Positions 21,685 to 33,589 of a stretch of 64,000 nucleotides of DNA are shown one piece after another. The first letter of the stretch is position 1. Every line of letters starts with the position of its first letter. The notes beneath the pieces were generated by a model that searched no databases, was not told the origin of the DNA, and saw nothing but the letters and a program-made list of their open reading frames with translations. The position numbers were made by a program, and so were the translations under genes. Source of the DNA: Fusarium oxysporum f. sp. lycopersici 4287 (Eukaryota; Ascomycota; Sordariomycetes; Hypocreales; Nectriaceae); the NCBI RefSeq assembly GCF_000149955.1, contig NC_030990.1, forward strand, positions 2,748,627 to 2,812,626, read 5' to 3'.

Positions 21685-22971
21685 AATGGGCTATTAGTTG
21701 ATGTTATCGACGTTTTGGATACGATCAATAAACTCGTTGGGTTTTGGTCGATAATGAATAGTTTGAATTACGGGTTTCGATTCTATGTATCATATCTTCA
21801 GTGACAGTCTATAGCCTCCACTGCCTGTCAAAGGTTCGTCATCATGTGCTTTATGTCTTCGGAGGCGAATCGAGTCGGGCTATGAATGGTTCCCCGCGAC
21901 ACCAGAAACAGGATGGGATCCTTGAAGAGTGACGTCGACCTTGACCACAAGAAACGACTTATCGCTGTATAGGCCTCGGTTCATTTTGATCATATCATTC
22001 GAAACCATTCCATTTCCACGTAGCTGATGATTTTGAAAACTGTTGAGTCTATACACGTTCGGTTGCTCACATTCGCTAATCTATTGAGCTACTATATATA
22101 TATACGGATGGTATGAACGCCCAGAGTGGACTGCGTACTAAGCCATAGCGCCCGTTGGAGATAACGGCGGGGATATCACTGTCACTTTCAACTACAATTC
22201 ATCCTCAGTTGATCGATCGATGCCTTATGAAATAACAAAGGCACTGGTATCGTTCATTGAAAGCCCCGCACCCACCTCGCTCTCCCAACTTCGACACTTT
22301 TCCATATCCACGTAATAACCATGCGATCCTTGAATCTCGATTCAGTGTCAGCAAATCTCGTAGCATCTTGTTAACTCGCCTACATACCTACAATATGCCC
22401 TGTAGTAATCAAGTGAAGTTGGCAATACGCCTAGTCTGTCACCCGTTTGGCGGGATCGGTAATCATTTGATTCGGGTTCTATCACTTGAAGTTTCTTCGA
22501 CGCCTAGAGCATGATAGATGAGTAGCTAAGACGTCAAGATCTAGTATATTTATTGTATCTCATATACCTTTGGGCCATGGCGTGTGCATTCATCGTGGTT
22601 ATTGAGTCTTGAGCGTCGGGTTCTCCTCCGTCGAGAAGAAGTGCTTCAACTGAGATAGGCATATCTCTGAGAGACGAAACGCGAGATGCTGTTTATCAAC
22701 CTGTCCACTAGATTAATATCTGCTCCTGCTAAAGAGCAGCAATAGATTTCATTGATAACTACCTATGCATAAAGCAAGTAGCTTTCCCCCTTCATCATTG
22801 GAACGTTATTGAAAATTTACAATATCTTAATTCAATAAGGATCAGTAAATGGTACTCTTAGGTTCTTATAGCAGCTCACTTACCCTAGTTCCCCGCGTCA
22901 ACCTATCTCTATCACCTATTTACCTCAAGCCAACGCATAGCGCCCAATTTGAATTGATTATCAATCATAAG
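21685..22971. other. Gene-free stretch upstream of the 6PGDH-like gene
   Basis: 1.29 kb with a TA microsatellite near 22089-22103 and no convincing gene. It should contain promoters of both flanking divergent genes. Confidence 0.45.
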
Positions 22972-24014
22972 ATGTCAGCTACCTTCGAATCTCTACCCAA
23001 AATTGGACTATTGTCCATTGGAGATATGGGGGTCGGTATTGCAAAACTACTAGTTGCCAACGGTTTCACCGTTGCAACCAATATCTCTGGCAGAAGGTAA
23101 CTGATAAACCAGGCAAGGAGAATGAGAAGTCTACTAACGGTTCCTCAAGCAAAGATACCATCGAACGAGCTCGGGATGCAGAAGTTGAACTCCTCGAGTC
23201 TGATGTTGATCTGGTCAGGCAGAGTTCCGTTATACTCTCCATTGTGCCGCCTAAAGACGCAGAGGCAACAGCCACTCGTATTACAGATGCGTTAGCAGGC
23301 TTAGAGACTACGAAAGAGCTTTACTTTGTCGATCTCAATGCTGTTGCACCTTCGACAGTCAAGGCCATTGCGGCATCTGTTAAGAGAGAAAACCTGCCTA
23401 TACGATTCGTTGACGGAAGCATTCTTGGGCATCCTCCCAAGAAGACGTCTACCGATGCCGCAACAGAATCATCAAGCAGCAACGACTCTTCTGACTGGTA
23501 CCGTCCTAGCATTCCTATATCAGGCTCGGATGGTTTCAGCTCGCTCCCTTTTGGAAAGAAACTGATATCTGTTCTCAACATGAAGCAAATCTCTCCTGAT
23601 ATCGGCGCTGCAAGTGGTCTAAAAATGTGCTTCGCTTCCCTTTCAAAGGGATTCACCGCCATTGCCACTCAATCGTTCACGACGGCACATAATCTTGGCG
23701 TCTTAGGCGCTCTTAAAGATGAGATTGGTACATTTTATCCAGCCATGCTTGCCAACGCTGAAAAGAGCGTTCCCGGCATGCCACCTAAGGCGTATCGCTG
23801 GGTGCGAGAGATGGAGGAGATTGCTCTCACTTTCAATGAGGAAGCGGGCTGGGATAAAAGGATGTTCATGGGTGCTGCGAGTGTCTACAAGGATATCGCG
23901 GAGAATGAAGTACTTGGAAACGAGAAGACGGGCAAGAGGAAGAGGGGAACAACGCTGGATGATGTCGCCGCAGCGGCAGCGGAAGGATTGCACAAGAAGC
24001 AAAGGCCAGAATAA
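22972..24014 (+). CDS. 6-phosphogluconate dehydrogenase-like NAD(P)-binding protein with DUF1932-type C terminus
   Basis: Two exons (22972-23096, 23150-24014) encode 329 residues. The N terminus is a Rossmann fold (IGLLSIGDMGVGIAKLLVANG at about 11-31). It is followed by SVILSIVPPKDA and LYFVDLNAVAPSTV, matching the beta-hydroxyacid dehydrogenase/6PGDH N-terminal domain. After a low-complexity insert (STDAATESSSSNDSSDW) the helical C-terminal domain (GAASGLKMCFASLSKGFTAI) resembles DUF1932. The lysine in LKMCFASLSKG is a candidate catalytic residue. The substrate is unknown; such proteins are usually annotated only as oxidoreductases. The C terminus (GKRKRG, then KKQRPE) is basic, perhaps a nuclear signal. 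The start was chosen because it places the dinucleotide-binding strand at the N terminus. Confidence 0.82.
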
Positions 24015-24160
24015 ATAAACGCAGGCAGAATATTATTCACATACACATACAGCCATCTCTAGTCGCTGGGAGGGGTACTTATACATTCTTATAATACATA
24101 CAACAACCGCTACTGAAGACCATCAACTCCGTGCTGACCTATACAACATAGATTCGAGAG

Positions 24161-25677
24161 TTAGGCACGTTGAGTTTCCAGGTCGTTGTTGAACCCAGGT
24201 TTCGAAAACATGGAAGCATCGGATGAGGTTACAAATATGCCTACGTTGGAGAGAGCGCCGAAATGATTCTCCAACAATCGTGCCTCAGGTTGAGATGGAT
24301 TCGCATCAGTTTCATCCTCGACCTTGCTGGATGTTCCGAACACCACACCGGTTTGTTTCTTTCCGACCGACTCGCTAGCAGAAGAATCTGTTGATGCAAA
24401 GAACTGGATTTTGGAACTCACAGGGACAAAATTGCCCCCTTCCATAGCTTGGATGAACCTTTGCATCTCTTCTTCTTCAGATACAACAAAGTGAGTTTGC
24501 TCGGGGTCAAGCGACAGCAAACCCTTCTTTGCCCCCCAACCGCCGCCACCACTCACTGCAAGCTGTTAATGGATGAAATCAGGCACAGGGACTGTAGAGT
24601 TTGCTTACAAACTTGATATAATCGACCCCCTTGCCTATACAGGATACCCAATTGATCGGAGGTTAAAGCCGTTAGCTCCGTGATACTTTGGCCATCAGCA
24701 AATGTTGCCTCGGGATCCGGATTGACATAGGGCGAGCTGCCCCCTGACTGAACAAAAGTCGGAGGTGTGATCATTGCCCAAATGCCCATAGGAGACTGAA
24801 CTAAGTCCGATTTGCTGGCATGGAGCTCGTTCACTGCTGGCTCGAGCTCATTTGATGCTGGAACTGATTCATCTTCGATGTCGACTCGCCGTACGATATT
24901 ACCAAAGCTCTCAGTCACCACACGGGGTTGAGTCAGAGGCACGAGGGGAGCCCAGATACCAAGGTCATTGATTGACGGGAGCCTTTTCCGAAAAGGAATG
25001 TTTACTTTCTGCAAATGCTTTGTATCAGTTTGCTCAATAAGTTTTGGGGAGCCGGTTGACAAGTCGTAACGGCTAATGATAAGTGTCGAGGTCCTGTGGT
25101 TCTGAAAAGTGGTGTTGGTGAGAGGGATAGTGATATGCGGGTTGCCAAGATCCATGGTTAGAGCTGACACCTTCCCACCATCCGACCATTCCTTTGGGGG
25201 CGCCTTTGTCCATAGTCCTGGTAGGATAGTGTCGAGATTACCACGGAGGATAGATAGCCCCTGAATGGGTTTGTTGTTCGGCACTGGCGGGGCGATGTGG
25301 TCAACAACAGCGCCCAGAGTATGGAACTCGCCGGACCCATCAGAACCTGACAGCATATCTACAAACTCAGACATAAATTCATCCTTGCCTAGCCATTGCG
25401 CATATTGTGGAGTTGCGAGTACAACTGCTGCATCGTGGCGGCTAGGATTGGTGATGTTGATCTGAGATCTGACGGCTTTTACTAGTTTTGAGGGATCCTG
25501 TGGAGGGTTAGCAAATTCGACAATTCTACTTGTTACAGAACTTACTTTGATCTTCGGACTCAGCTCAACAGTAAAGTAATCTGATTGTTTACTTGTTGAG
25601 TATACCCTCCTAGTTGTGGTCGAAATGCGATTGCAGAGACGGCTCTCAGGAGCTCTCAATGCCAGCCGCAGGGCCAT
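24161..25677 (-). CDS. Probable mitochondrial protein with SGGGGWG motif, function unknown
   Basis: Minus strand, three exons (25677-25546, 25497-24609, 24555-24161) giving 471 residues. The ATG at 25677 opens an Arg-rich, acid-free presequence (MALRLALRAPESRLCNRI, then STTTRRVYSTSK) that looks like mitochondrial targeting; the frame above it begins only with TTG. Intron 1 is 48 bases, a multiple of three and free of stops, so its retention would go unnoticed in ORF calls. Splicing intron 2 produces RLYQVLSGGGGWG followed by AKKGLLSLDPE, a glycine-rich loop and the best-conserved-looking part of the protein. It faintly recalls FIST-type sensory proteins, but I cannot establish this. Function is unknown. 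Confidence 0.72.
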
Positions 25678-26214
25678 TGGGACGGAATTCGAAGACTGGT
25701 CACACCAAATATTCAATGTTGGAGTAGATGTTCTAATCTTGGCCTTTGGAGTAATTTCGTCTCAACTTATTGCATAGGGAGGCACCTAGTCTAAGACGAC
25801 ATCCAGCTCAGGCACTTCACATCGCTGGGTTGAGCCTTTGTGGCTGGTGAACTACTGCGCCACAGTCTACAGTACTGGCCCAACTGAAACATGGTGGTCC
25901 GATATCGTTGGTGTAAGAAGGGAGTCATCAGAATAACAATGAGCATTTTAAGTGATGATCAACACTTATCAATCAATTAATGAGTCACATGAACCGGGTT
26001 GGCATTATTTCTAATAAGTTGATGTGATTTGACACAGTAACTATGAATTATATCAATGTTAATGCTACTACGCCACACTTTCTGTACCCCTCCATGAACT
26101 AAAAGTTATCCCCCACCATCAGAACCGGGTGACTCAATCTTCGAAATTACAGTGCTGTAGCTGGTAAGAGTCACACAACATCTACCTATATCAATTCGAG
26201 GTGCAGGTCATTGC
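25678..26214. promoter_or_regulatory. Divergent region upstream of ValRS
   Basis: 537 bases between divergent starts of the mitochondrial-type protein and ValRS. No gene or clear element is seen beyond an A/T-rich centre. Confidence 0.45.
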
Positions 26215-29200
26215 TTGAAGCCCTCAATATACGGGCTTCATTCAGTCATCTCCGGCACGACGTTTAGACTCGCGGTTCGAGCACTGAGGGTGCGATCTGT
26301 TTCTCCAAGAGCAAGCCGACCCTTAACAACCACGCGAGTAAATATGGCGACCAACAGTGGCCGAGGAAACCCAAGTTTGATACAGCCTTCTGGATCAACA
26401 ATGCTGATACTAATCATAAAATCATAGTCGCCGCCAGCGAGGGCATTCAGGACGCTACCAGCACCCCTCCAGCCGTTCCCGCCGCGGAGAAAAAGGAGAT
26501 TGTCGAGTCTGCCACCGGTGCACACGCTACAGGTCAGGATGCCGGCGCAGCAGCCGCCGCCGGTGCGCCCAAGGTGAAGACCGAGAAGGAGTGTATGTAA
26601 TACGCAGTCCATTGACACTTTTCGATGCATCCCCTGACATGATTTCACAGTGGAAAAAGAACGAAAGAAGGCCGAGAAACAGGCCAAGTTCGAAGCAAAG
26701 AAGCAAAAGGCTGCTGCCACCGCCCCCAAAGCTGCCAAAGAAAAGAAGCCTAAGGAAAAGAAGGTCGAGGAGGAGCCTCTCCCCGAATACGTCGAAGACA
26801 CCCCCGAGGGCGAGAAGAAGCGAATTCGATCATTTGAAGACCCCCATTTCAAGGCTTACAACCCCATTGCGGTCGAGTCTGCATGGTATAGCTGGTGGGA
26901 GAAGGAGGGTTTCTTCAAGCCCGAGTTCAAGCCCGATGGCAGTGTCAAGGATGAGGGCAAGTTCGTCATTGTTCACCCTCCTCCCAATGTTACTGGTGCT
27001 CTGCACATGGGTCACGCTCTCGGTGACTCGCTTCAGGATCTCATGATTAGATGGAACCGTATGCAAGGCAAGACTACCCTGTGGTTGCCCGGATGCGATC
27101 ATGCTGGCATCTCTACGCAGAGCGTTGTTGAGAACATGCTTTGGAGAAAGGAGGGCAAGACAAGACATGACCTTGGCCGTGAGGAATTCGTTAACACTGT
27201 CTGGAAGTGGAAGGACGAATACCACAAACGCATCAACAAGGCCCTGACCAGTCTTGGAGGATCTTTTGACTGGAGCAGAGAGGGTACGTCAGCCCCAAGC
27301 TTGTTGGAGGAGAGAAATTGCTAACGGAAACCAGCTTTCACCATGGACAAGAACTTGTCTGCCGCCGTTACAGAGACCTGGGTCAAGCTTCACGAGGAGG
27401 GAACTATTTACCGAGCAAACCGACTTGTTAACTGGTGCACGAAGCTTAACACTGCACTTTCCAACCTTGAAGTCGTCAACAAGGAGTTGACTGGCCGTAC
27501 CCTGCTCGAAGTCCCTGGATACGACAAGAAGGTCGAATTCGGCGTCATTGTCCACTTCAAGTACCCCATTGAAGGTTCCGATGAGCTTGTCGAGGTCGCC
27601 ACCACCCGTATTGAGACTATGCTTGGTGATACCGGTATTGCTGTCCATCCCAAGGACGAGAGGTATAAGCACCTTATCGGAAAGACTGCCATCCACCCCT
27701 TTATCGAGGGCCGCAAGCTACCCATCATCGCCGACGAGTATGTCGACATGGAATTCGGTACCGGTGCCGTCAAGCTTACTCCAGCTCACGATCCTAACGA
27801 TTTCACTCTCGGCCAGAAGCACGGCCTTGAGTTTATCAACATCTTGACCGACGATGGTCTTATGAACGAGAACACCGGCGCTTACAAGGGCCAGAAGCGA
27901 TTCGATGTCCGTTACGCTATCCAGGATGATCTCAAGGCCAAGGGTCTATATGTTGACAAGAAGGACAACGCCATGAAGGTCCCTCTGTGCGAAAAGTCCA
28001 AGGATATCATTGAGCCTCTTCTGAAACCCCAATGGTGGGTCCGCATGAAGGAACTCGCTGAGCCTGCCTTGGCTGCTGTTCGAGACGGACGCATTAAGAT
28101 CCGACCAGAGACTGCTGAGAAGAGCTACTTCCGGTGGCTTGAGGACATCAACGACTGGTGCATCAGCCGGCAGCTCTGGTGGGGTCACCGATGTCCCGTC
28201 TACTACGCTAAGATCGAGGGCGGCGCTGGAGATATCCCTGAGGAGAAGCTCTGGTTTGCCGGCCGAACACGAGAGGAGGCTGAGGAGAAAGCTAAGGCTG
28301 CACTCCCTGGCAAGACATATACACTTGAGCAAGATGAGGATGTTCTCGACACATGGTTCTCTTCTGGACTCTGGCCCTTCAGCACCCTCGGCTGGCCCAA
28401 CAACACCCACGACCTCCAAACTCTCTACCCCACAGAGGTCCTCGAGACAGGTTGGGATATTCTCTTCTTCTGGATTGCCAGAATGATCATGCTCGGTCTC
28501 AAGATGACGGGCGATATCCCATTCAAGGAGGTCTATTGCCACAGTCTTGTTCGAGATTCAGAAGGTCGCAAGATGAGTAAGAGTTTGGGTAACGTCGTTG
28601 ATCCCCTGGATGTCATCTCAGGTATCCAGTTGCAGTCTCTCCACGACAAGCTTCTGCAAGGTAACCTACACCCCAGCGAGGTCACAAAGGCCACCAAGTA
28701 TCAGAAGACTGCCTTCCCTGAAGGTATCCCCCAGTGTGGTGCTGATGCCCTGCGATTCACCATGGTCAACGCCACAACCGGTGGTGGTGATATCAACCTG
28801 GATGTCAAGATTATCCACGGATACCGCAAGTTCTGTAACAAGATCTTCCAGGCTACCAAGTATGTTCTGGGAAGTCTCCCCAAGGACTTCACTCCCTCGA
28901 CGTCAGGGGTTGTCCGTGGCGAAACTCTTGCCGAGCGGTGGATTCTTCACAAGATGAACACCGCGGCCAAAGAGATCAACCGTGCTCTTGAGGATCGCGA
29001 GTTTTCCAAGTCAACATTGATCGTCTACCGCTACTGGTACAACGAGCTTTGCGATGTCTACATCGAGAACTCAAAGGCCATCATCCGTGACGGTACTCCA
29101 AAGGAGCGTGAGTCTGCTATCCAGACTCTCTATACTGCTCTCGAGGCCGCTCTCACCATGATCCACCCTTTCATGCCCTTCATTACTGAGGAGATGTGGC

Positions 29201-29838
29201 AACGAATGCCCCGGCGACCTGAGGATCAGACCAAGTCTATCATGGTCGCGAAGTACCCCGTCTACCACGAGCAGCTTGATGACCCCGAGTCTGAGCGCGC
29301 TTACGAGCTTGTTCTAGGCTGCTCCAAGGCTGCTCGCTCACTGATGGCTGAGTACGCCCTCAAGGATGAGGCTGAGGGTAAGTGCTATAACCCTGTGATC
29401 CTGTAAACGATTTTTACTGACTCATTCATAGTTATCATCCAGGCTTACAACGATACTGCTCTCACTACCGTTAAGGATCAGTCGTCTTCTATTAAGACCT
29501 TGAGCGGTAAGGGTATCAAGGGAGTCGAGATCCTCACCCCCGATGCTACTAGACCCGCCGGGTGCGTCGCCTATCCTGTCTCAACCGAGGCCTCCGTTTT
29601 CCTTCACGTAAAGGGCCGCGTTGACCTCGATGCTGAGATCGCCAAGGCGCAGAAGAAGCTCGACAAGGCCAAGAGCAGCATCCAAAAACAGGAGAAGATT
29701 CTCAATGATCCTGGCTACCTTGAGAAGGTCTCAGACGCCGTCCGCGAGACAGACGAGAAGAGATTGGCAGATGCCAAGCAAGAGCTCAACAGCTTCGAGG
29801 AGACCATCAAGCAGTTTGAGCAGCTAAAGCTGGAGTAG
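26215..29838 (+). CDS. VAS1: Valyl-tRNA synthetase, likely cytosolic and mitochondrial from two starts
   Basis: Five exons: 26215-26374, 26428-26592, 26651-27283, 27335-29377, 29432-29838. From the ATG at 26344 the protein has 1092 residues, close to yeast Vas1. Numbered from that start, the HIGH motif is HMGH at 184-187 and the KMSKS loop is at 689-693. The editing domain lies between them ([12 protein letters not shown], then [15 protein letters not shown]), and a C-terminal coiled-coil arm follows ([16 protein letters not shown]). An in-frame ATG at 26215 adds 43 residues with eight Lys/Arg and no acidic residue, a typical matrix-targeting presequence. Yeast VAS1 likewise makes both forms from one gene. 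The N-terminal extension is Ala/Lys/Glu-rich. The enzyme charges tRNA-Val and hydrolyses mischarged Thr-tRNA. Intron 1 uses a weak GTTTGA donor. Confidence 0.94.
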
Positions 29839-29857
29839 ATAAGATAAGATAAGATAA
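29838..29857 (+). repeat. (GATAA)4 tandem at the ValRS stop codon
   Basis: Four perfect GATAA units beginning at the last base of the TAG stop. Each contains a HGATAR-type GATA-factor core, but the position is 3' of ValRS rather than in a promoter. Confidence 0.85.
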
Positions 29858-30050
29858 AAGGAAGACATGTGAAAGAGTGTGTGCTTTGCAATGAGTGTGC
29901 TTCAGATGTAGAAAAGAATTCATGGGAGATGTGGAAGTGATATTTATAAATGGGTTCACTCTGCGGGTTCTTTCTTCTAGTTGATGAGACTAATGAATTT
30001 TTCCATTTCAATGATTTTATGTCGCCTAAATTATTGTCCAGTATCAGTTT

Positions 30051-32222
30051 CTACCAGCCTCCTTTCCCAAGCCCTTCTTCCTTATCTTTCCTTGATCCTC
30101 CGCCGTCACCACGTACTGGTTTTGACTGTGCGGCCTCATGTCTCTTCAGCTCGTCTGGCACCTTGGAGATGGAGCTCTTGCTGAGGATTTGCTTGAGATC
30201 GTACATGGTATCAGCGTCCTCAGGACCCAGAAACGTAATGGCAACACCACTCTTGCCAGCACGACCTGTTCGACCGATACGATGTGTGTAGCTATCGATT
30301 TTAGGGGCCATATTGAAATTGACGACGAGGGAGACATCGGGAACATCGATACCACGGCCAGCAAGATCAGTCGCAACGAGAACTTGTGTCGTGCCATTGC
30401 GCACTGACTGGAGAGAAGCTTCCCGCTGTTCCTGAGTCTTGGAACCATGGAGTGTGGCAACCGTCCAGCCCATCTGCTTGATATCGCGGGCGACAGCATC
30501 ACAGTTGCGCTTGATGTTGACAAAGACAATGATGGGTGGCGCAAAATCATTCGAGGCAAGTATCTCCTGCAGACGCTTCTTGCGACGGTCCTCACCGGGA
30601 ATGAACTCGACACGCTGCTCGACAGTGTCAACGGCTTCGCCTGCGTTACCAATGGTGACGATAGCTGGACGGCGGAGGTACTTCTTCGCAATCTTTTCCA
30701 CCTGAGGCGGCATAGTTGCTGTATACATCATAGTCTGTCTGTAACGATCGTTTCCACCTAAATAACGCTTCATTTTTGTTGCATCTTCGGCATCTTCCGT
30801 ATCCGGCTTCTCGTTGTTAACAGGTAGTGCTTCGAGAATCCTGTTAACAGGTTCTTCAAAACCCATGTCGATCATACGATCTGCTTCATCCATAATGACA
30901 TAGCAACATTGTGCTAGGACGAGCACTCGTCGATCGAGACAGTCAATAAGACGACCCGGTGTAGCAACGATAATCTCAGCACCATCGCGCATGTTGTATA
31001 TTTGTTCCTCGATAGAGTGGCCACCGACAATGCTCACAACGCGAAAGCCGAGAGGACCAGCAAACTTCCTGGCTTCAGACTCGATCTGCTGCACCAGTTC
31101 TCGAGTCGGGGCCATGATGAGAGCGTAGGGGCCGTCGTTCTTATTGAGCTCGTCAAGGGGCGGTAGATCAGAGATATAGACTAACAGCGGTAGTAGGAAG
31201 GCGGCTGTCTTTCCGGAACCAGTGACAGCTACACCGATGAGATCGCGGGCTTGCAGCGCGATAGGGATTGCAGCTCGTTGAATGGGCGTCGGCTCCTTGT
31301 AACCCACATCCTCGACAATGTTGAGTAAGCGCTTAGGGAGATTCGATTCTTGCCAGCTGCGCATGGGGTTCGGAATCATGCCACCCTTTGTAGCGATTCC
31401 AAAATCTTCTTTGAAAATACGCCAATCCCGCTCGCGCATATCTTCTAAAGACTTTTCAGACCATCGCTTGCCCAGTCCTGTTCGATCAGCTCGTTGTCTC
31501 GCTTTGTCGCGTGCTCGGAAGAAGTCTTCCATGATGCCCTTTGCTCTCTCTTTTCCATTCTCTGGATCTCTCTGCTCTATCATTCGAGCTCGTTTGCGAG
31601 CGCGCTCCTCGGCTTCATCGTCGAATTCTCCACCAACACCGGCGAATGATCCATTGTGGTTGACGGCCTGTCGAGTATATAAGGGATCGTTGTCGCGTGA
31701 CGTGTCTTCATCAGCGTCCCACTCGAAATTGAACTTTTTCTCTGTTGTTCGCATTCGTTTCTTCTTCGCCGAAAAGTTGGACTGTTGGTTAACTTGGGGC
31801 CCCAGGTATCGTGATCGGAGGAGAGTGGCCTCGATATCCTCTGCAGACTGCTTATCCGTAGCCTGTTTATCTCCCTTCCGACCTTCTCTCCCCCTGCCCC
31901 TCCCTCGCCCTTGGTCTCGATATCCGTCTCGATCACGGCCATTCTCCTGATTCATAGCCTTGGGGCCCGTCGGTACGCGCGATGATCCATTCGTAGAATC
32001 GTTGTGCCTTGAAGAGCCGTTCGATCTGGCGGCCCATTTTTGCTCTTCCTCTCGCCGTTTCTGCGCGTCTTCGGAAGCCTTGCGCTTCTGCTCGTCTTCC
32101 TCCTTCTTTGCCTTTTCAGCTGCTAGTCGCTCTCGTTCGGCCTTGGGGATGAACCTAGGCTTTGCGGCGGCGGCATCCGCAGCCTTCTTTTGCCGCAAGA
32201 TTTCTTCGATATCGAGAGGCAT
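30051..32222 (-). CDS. PRP28: DEAD-box pre-mRNA splicing helicase Prp28
   Basis: A single minus-strand exon encodes 723 residues from the ATG at 32222 (MPLDIEEILRQKK); the short extension upstream is in frame but atypical. The N terminus is a Lys/Glu/Arg-rich helical region with KPRFIPKAERERLAAEKAK, the hallmark of Prp28. Helicase motifs follow in order: the Q-motif region (PTPIQRAAIP), AVTGSGKT, PTRELVQQ, TPGRL, MDEAD, TATMP (in place of SAT), TDLAGRGIDV and HRIGRTGRAG. Prp28 exchanges U1 for U6 at the 5' splice site during spliceosome activation. It is convergent with ValRS, with about 210 bases between the stops. Confidence 0.95.
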   Translation of the reverse strand: MPLDIEEILRQKKAADAAAAKPRFIPKAERERLAAEKAKKEEDEQKRKASEDAQKRREEEQKWAARSNGSSRHNDSTNGSSRVPTGPKAMNQENGRDRDGYRDQGRGRGRGREGRKGDKQATDKQSAEDIEATLLRSRYLGPQVNQQSNFSAKKKRMRTTEKKFNFEWDADEDTSRDNDPLYTRQAVNHNGSFAGVGGEFDDEAEERARKRARMIEQRDPENGKERAKGIMEDFFRARDKARQRADRTGLGKRWSEKSLEDMRERDWRIFKEDFGIATKGGMIPNPMRSWQESNLPKRLLNIVEDVGYKEPTPIQRAAIPIALQARDLIGVAVTGSGKTAAFLLPLLVYISDLPPLDELNKNDGPYALIMAPTRELVQQIESEARKFAGPLGFRVVSIVGGHSIEEQIYNMRDGAEIIVATPGRLIDCLDRRVLVLAQCCYVIMDEADRMIDMGFEEPVNRILEALPVNNEKPDTEDAEDATKMKRYLGGNDRYRQTMMYTATMPPQVEKIAKKYLRRPAIVTIGNAGEAVDTVEQRVEFIPGEDRRKKRLQEILASNDFAPPIIVFVNIKRNCDAVARDIKQMGWTVATLHGSKTQEQREASLQSVRNGTTQVLVATDLAGRGIDVPDVSLVVNFNMAPKIDSYTHRIGRTGRAGKSGVAITFLGPEDADTMYDLKQILSKSSISKVPDELKRHEAAQSKPVRGDGGGSRKDKEEGLGKGGW

Positions 32223-32570
32223 TTTTGTGTGATGGAAGAAAAGAAACAATAGAGCGATATGTTATTACGAGATTTCTATTAGGCAGTCGCCCACCACAAA
32301 TAGAAGTGATGACTGATGATTTGCTGTTGAATGACAGAGTTGACAAGGCTGAGGCAGTATGGGTCTAGCTCTAGGTGGTGCTATGACGAATCATTGGCTG
32401 ATAAACAACAATGGGGGTCCACCTGCATGGGCGAGCCGGGGGTCTATCTGAAAACTTGGGGAGCGTAAGGTAGCCTTGAAGATTGGAAAGCTTCAAATTC
32501 GTGATCATTCTTTCGGTTCCGGGGCATGCAATTGATTGCCCTTCAGCACGGCAAATCATAGCAAATCACC

Positions 32571-33200
32571 ATGGCATCAACATCACAGTTCATCGGGCTT
32601 GCAAAGTCGCTGCCCGCACCACTGCAGCGCTTCTTCGCCCGCTATCCTCCCGCCGCCATCCTCCCCGAAAACACCCCAAAGACCCGATACCAGGAGGAGA
32701 GACCGAACCCTTTCCGCTTCTACAAGCACCCAGTGACAGGTAAATGGCAGGACCCTGTCTACTCGCAGCGTCGCCAGGCTGAGCTGGTCAAGATGGCCCG
32801 TGAGAACGGCGTCGAGGATCTGCTGCCAGAAACACGTAAGGGCACTGAGTACAAGCTGGCTCACCGTGTTGAGCATGGTCTGAGAGTCAAGGGTACTGGT
32901 GTGGGACAGAAGGTCAAGGGTCATATCCACGAACGACATATGATTGCAAAGTACGTGGACGGTCCCATCACGGCGATCACAGACTGGCTGGCTATGTCCT
33001 GTGATGAGCCTAGAACAACAATGACTAACCATACTGCAGGATGGAGACAAGAAGGAAAGCCATGTTGGATATGCCCAGTCTTATCAAGCGCTGGAAGAGG
33101 GTAAGATCAAAGATTGACTGCCTTGATCGTCCAAGGGAGCATGTGTTGCTAACTACACTAACAGGTGGGCAAATACGGTTGGACCAAGTTCCCCAAATAA
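32571..33200 (+). CDS. MRPL25: Mitochondrial large-subunit ribosomal protein mL59 (MRPL25)
   Basis: Three exons (32571-32950, 33040-33100, 33165-33200) give 158 residues, one more than yeast MrpL25. Recognisable parts are LPAPLQRFFARYPP, NPFRFYKHPVTGKWQDPVYS, SLIKRWKRVGKYGW and the Lys-rich end TKFPK. The family is fungal-specific in the mitoribosome and lacks a classical cleavable presequence. The last exon is only 36 bases; without it the ORF would end early in intron sequence. It is divergent from PRP28, with about 350 bases between starts. Confidence 0.9.
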
Positions 33201-33589
33201 ACAAGAAGAAGAGAGATGGAATGACTGCTTTGGCGCGCCCTGTACATTCACCATGTATTTTTATGTACAACAATATCAGCGACCGTCTTGTCAAAGAACG
33301 ATTGTGCACTCAAGATCCAGCTTCCCTTTCGTAAATTACAGGCCACCCAACTACCATTGCGTCTGGAGGTTCTGGGACATGAATCTCCTATCTTCTACAC
33401 CAACTAACATTAATATGGCTCTCATTTCTCCACGTAACCCAAGGTAGATAGATATCTGCGATTTCACAACAGCTCCATCCATCATCTGTTGAATGCGTAT
33501 CACGTGATATCAGGCATTGAAGCCTTCAAGCTTTTAGTTGTCCAGAATTCACTTGACAAACGCGCATCTGTATAACTCGACCCCATAGC

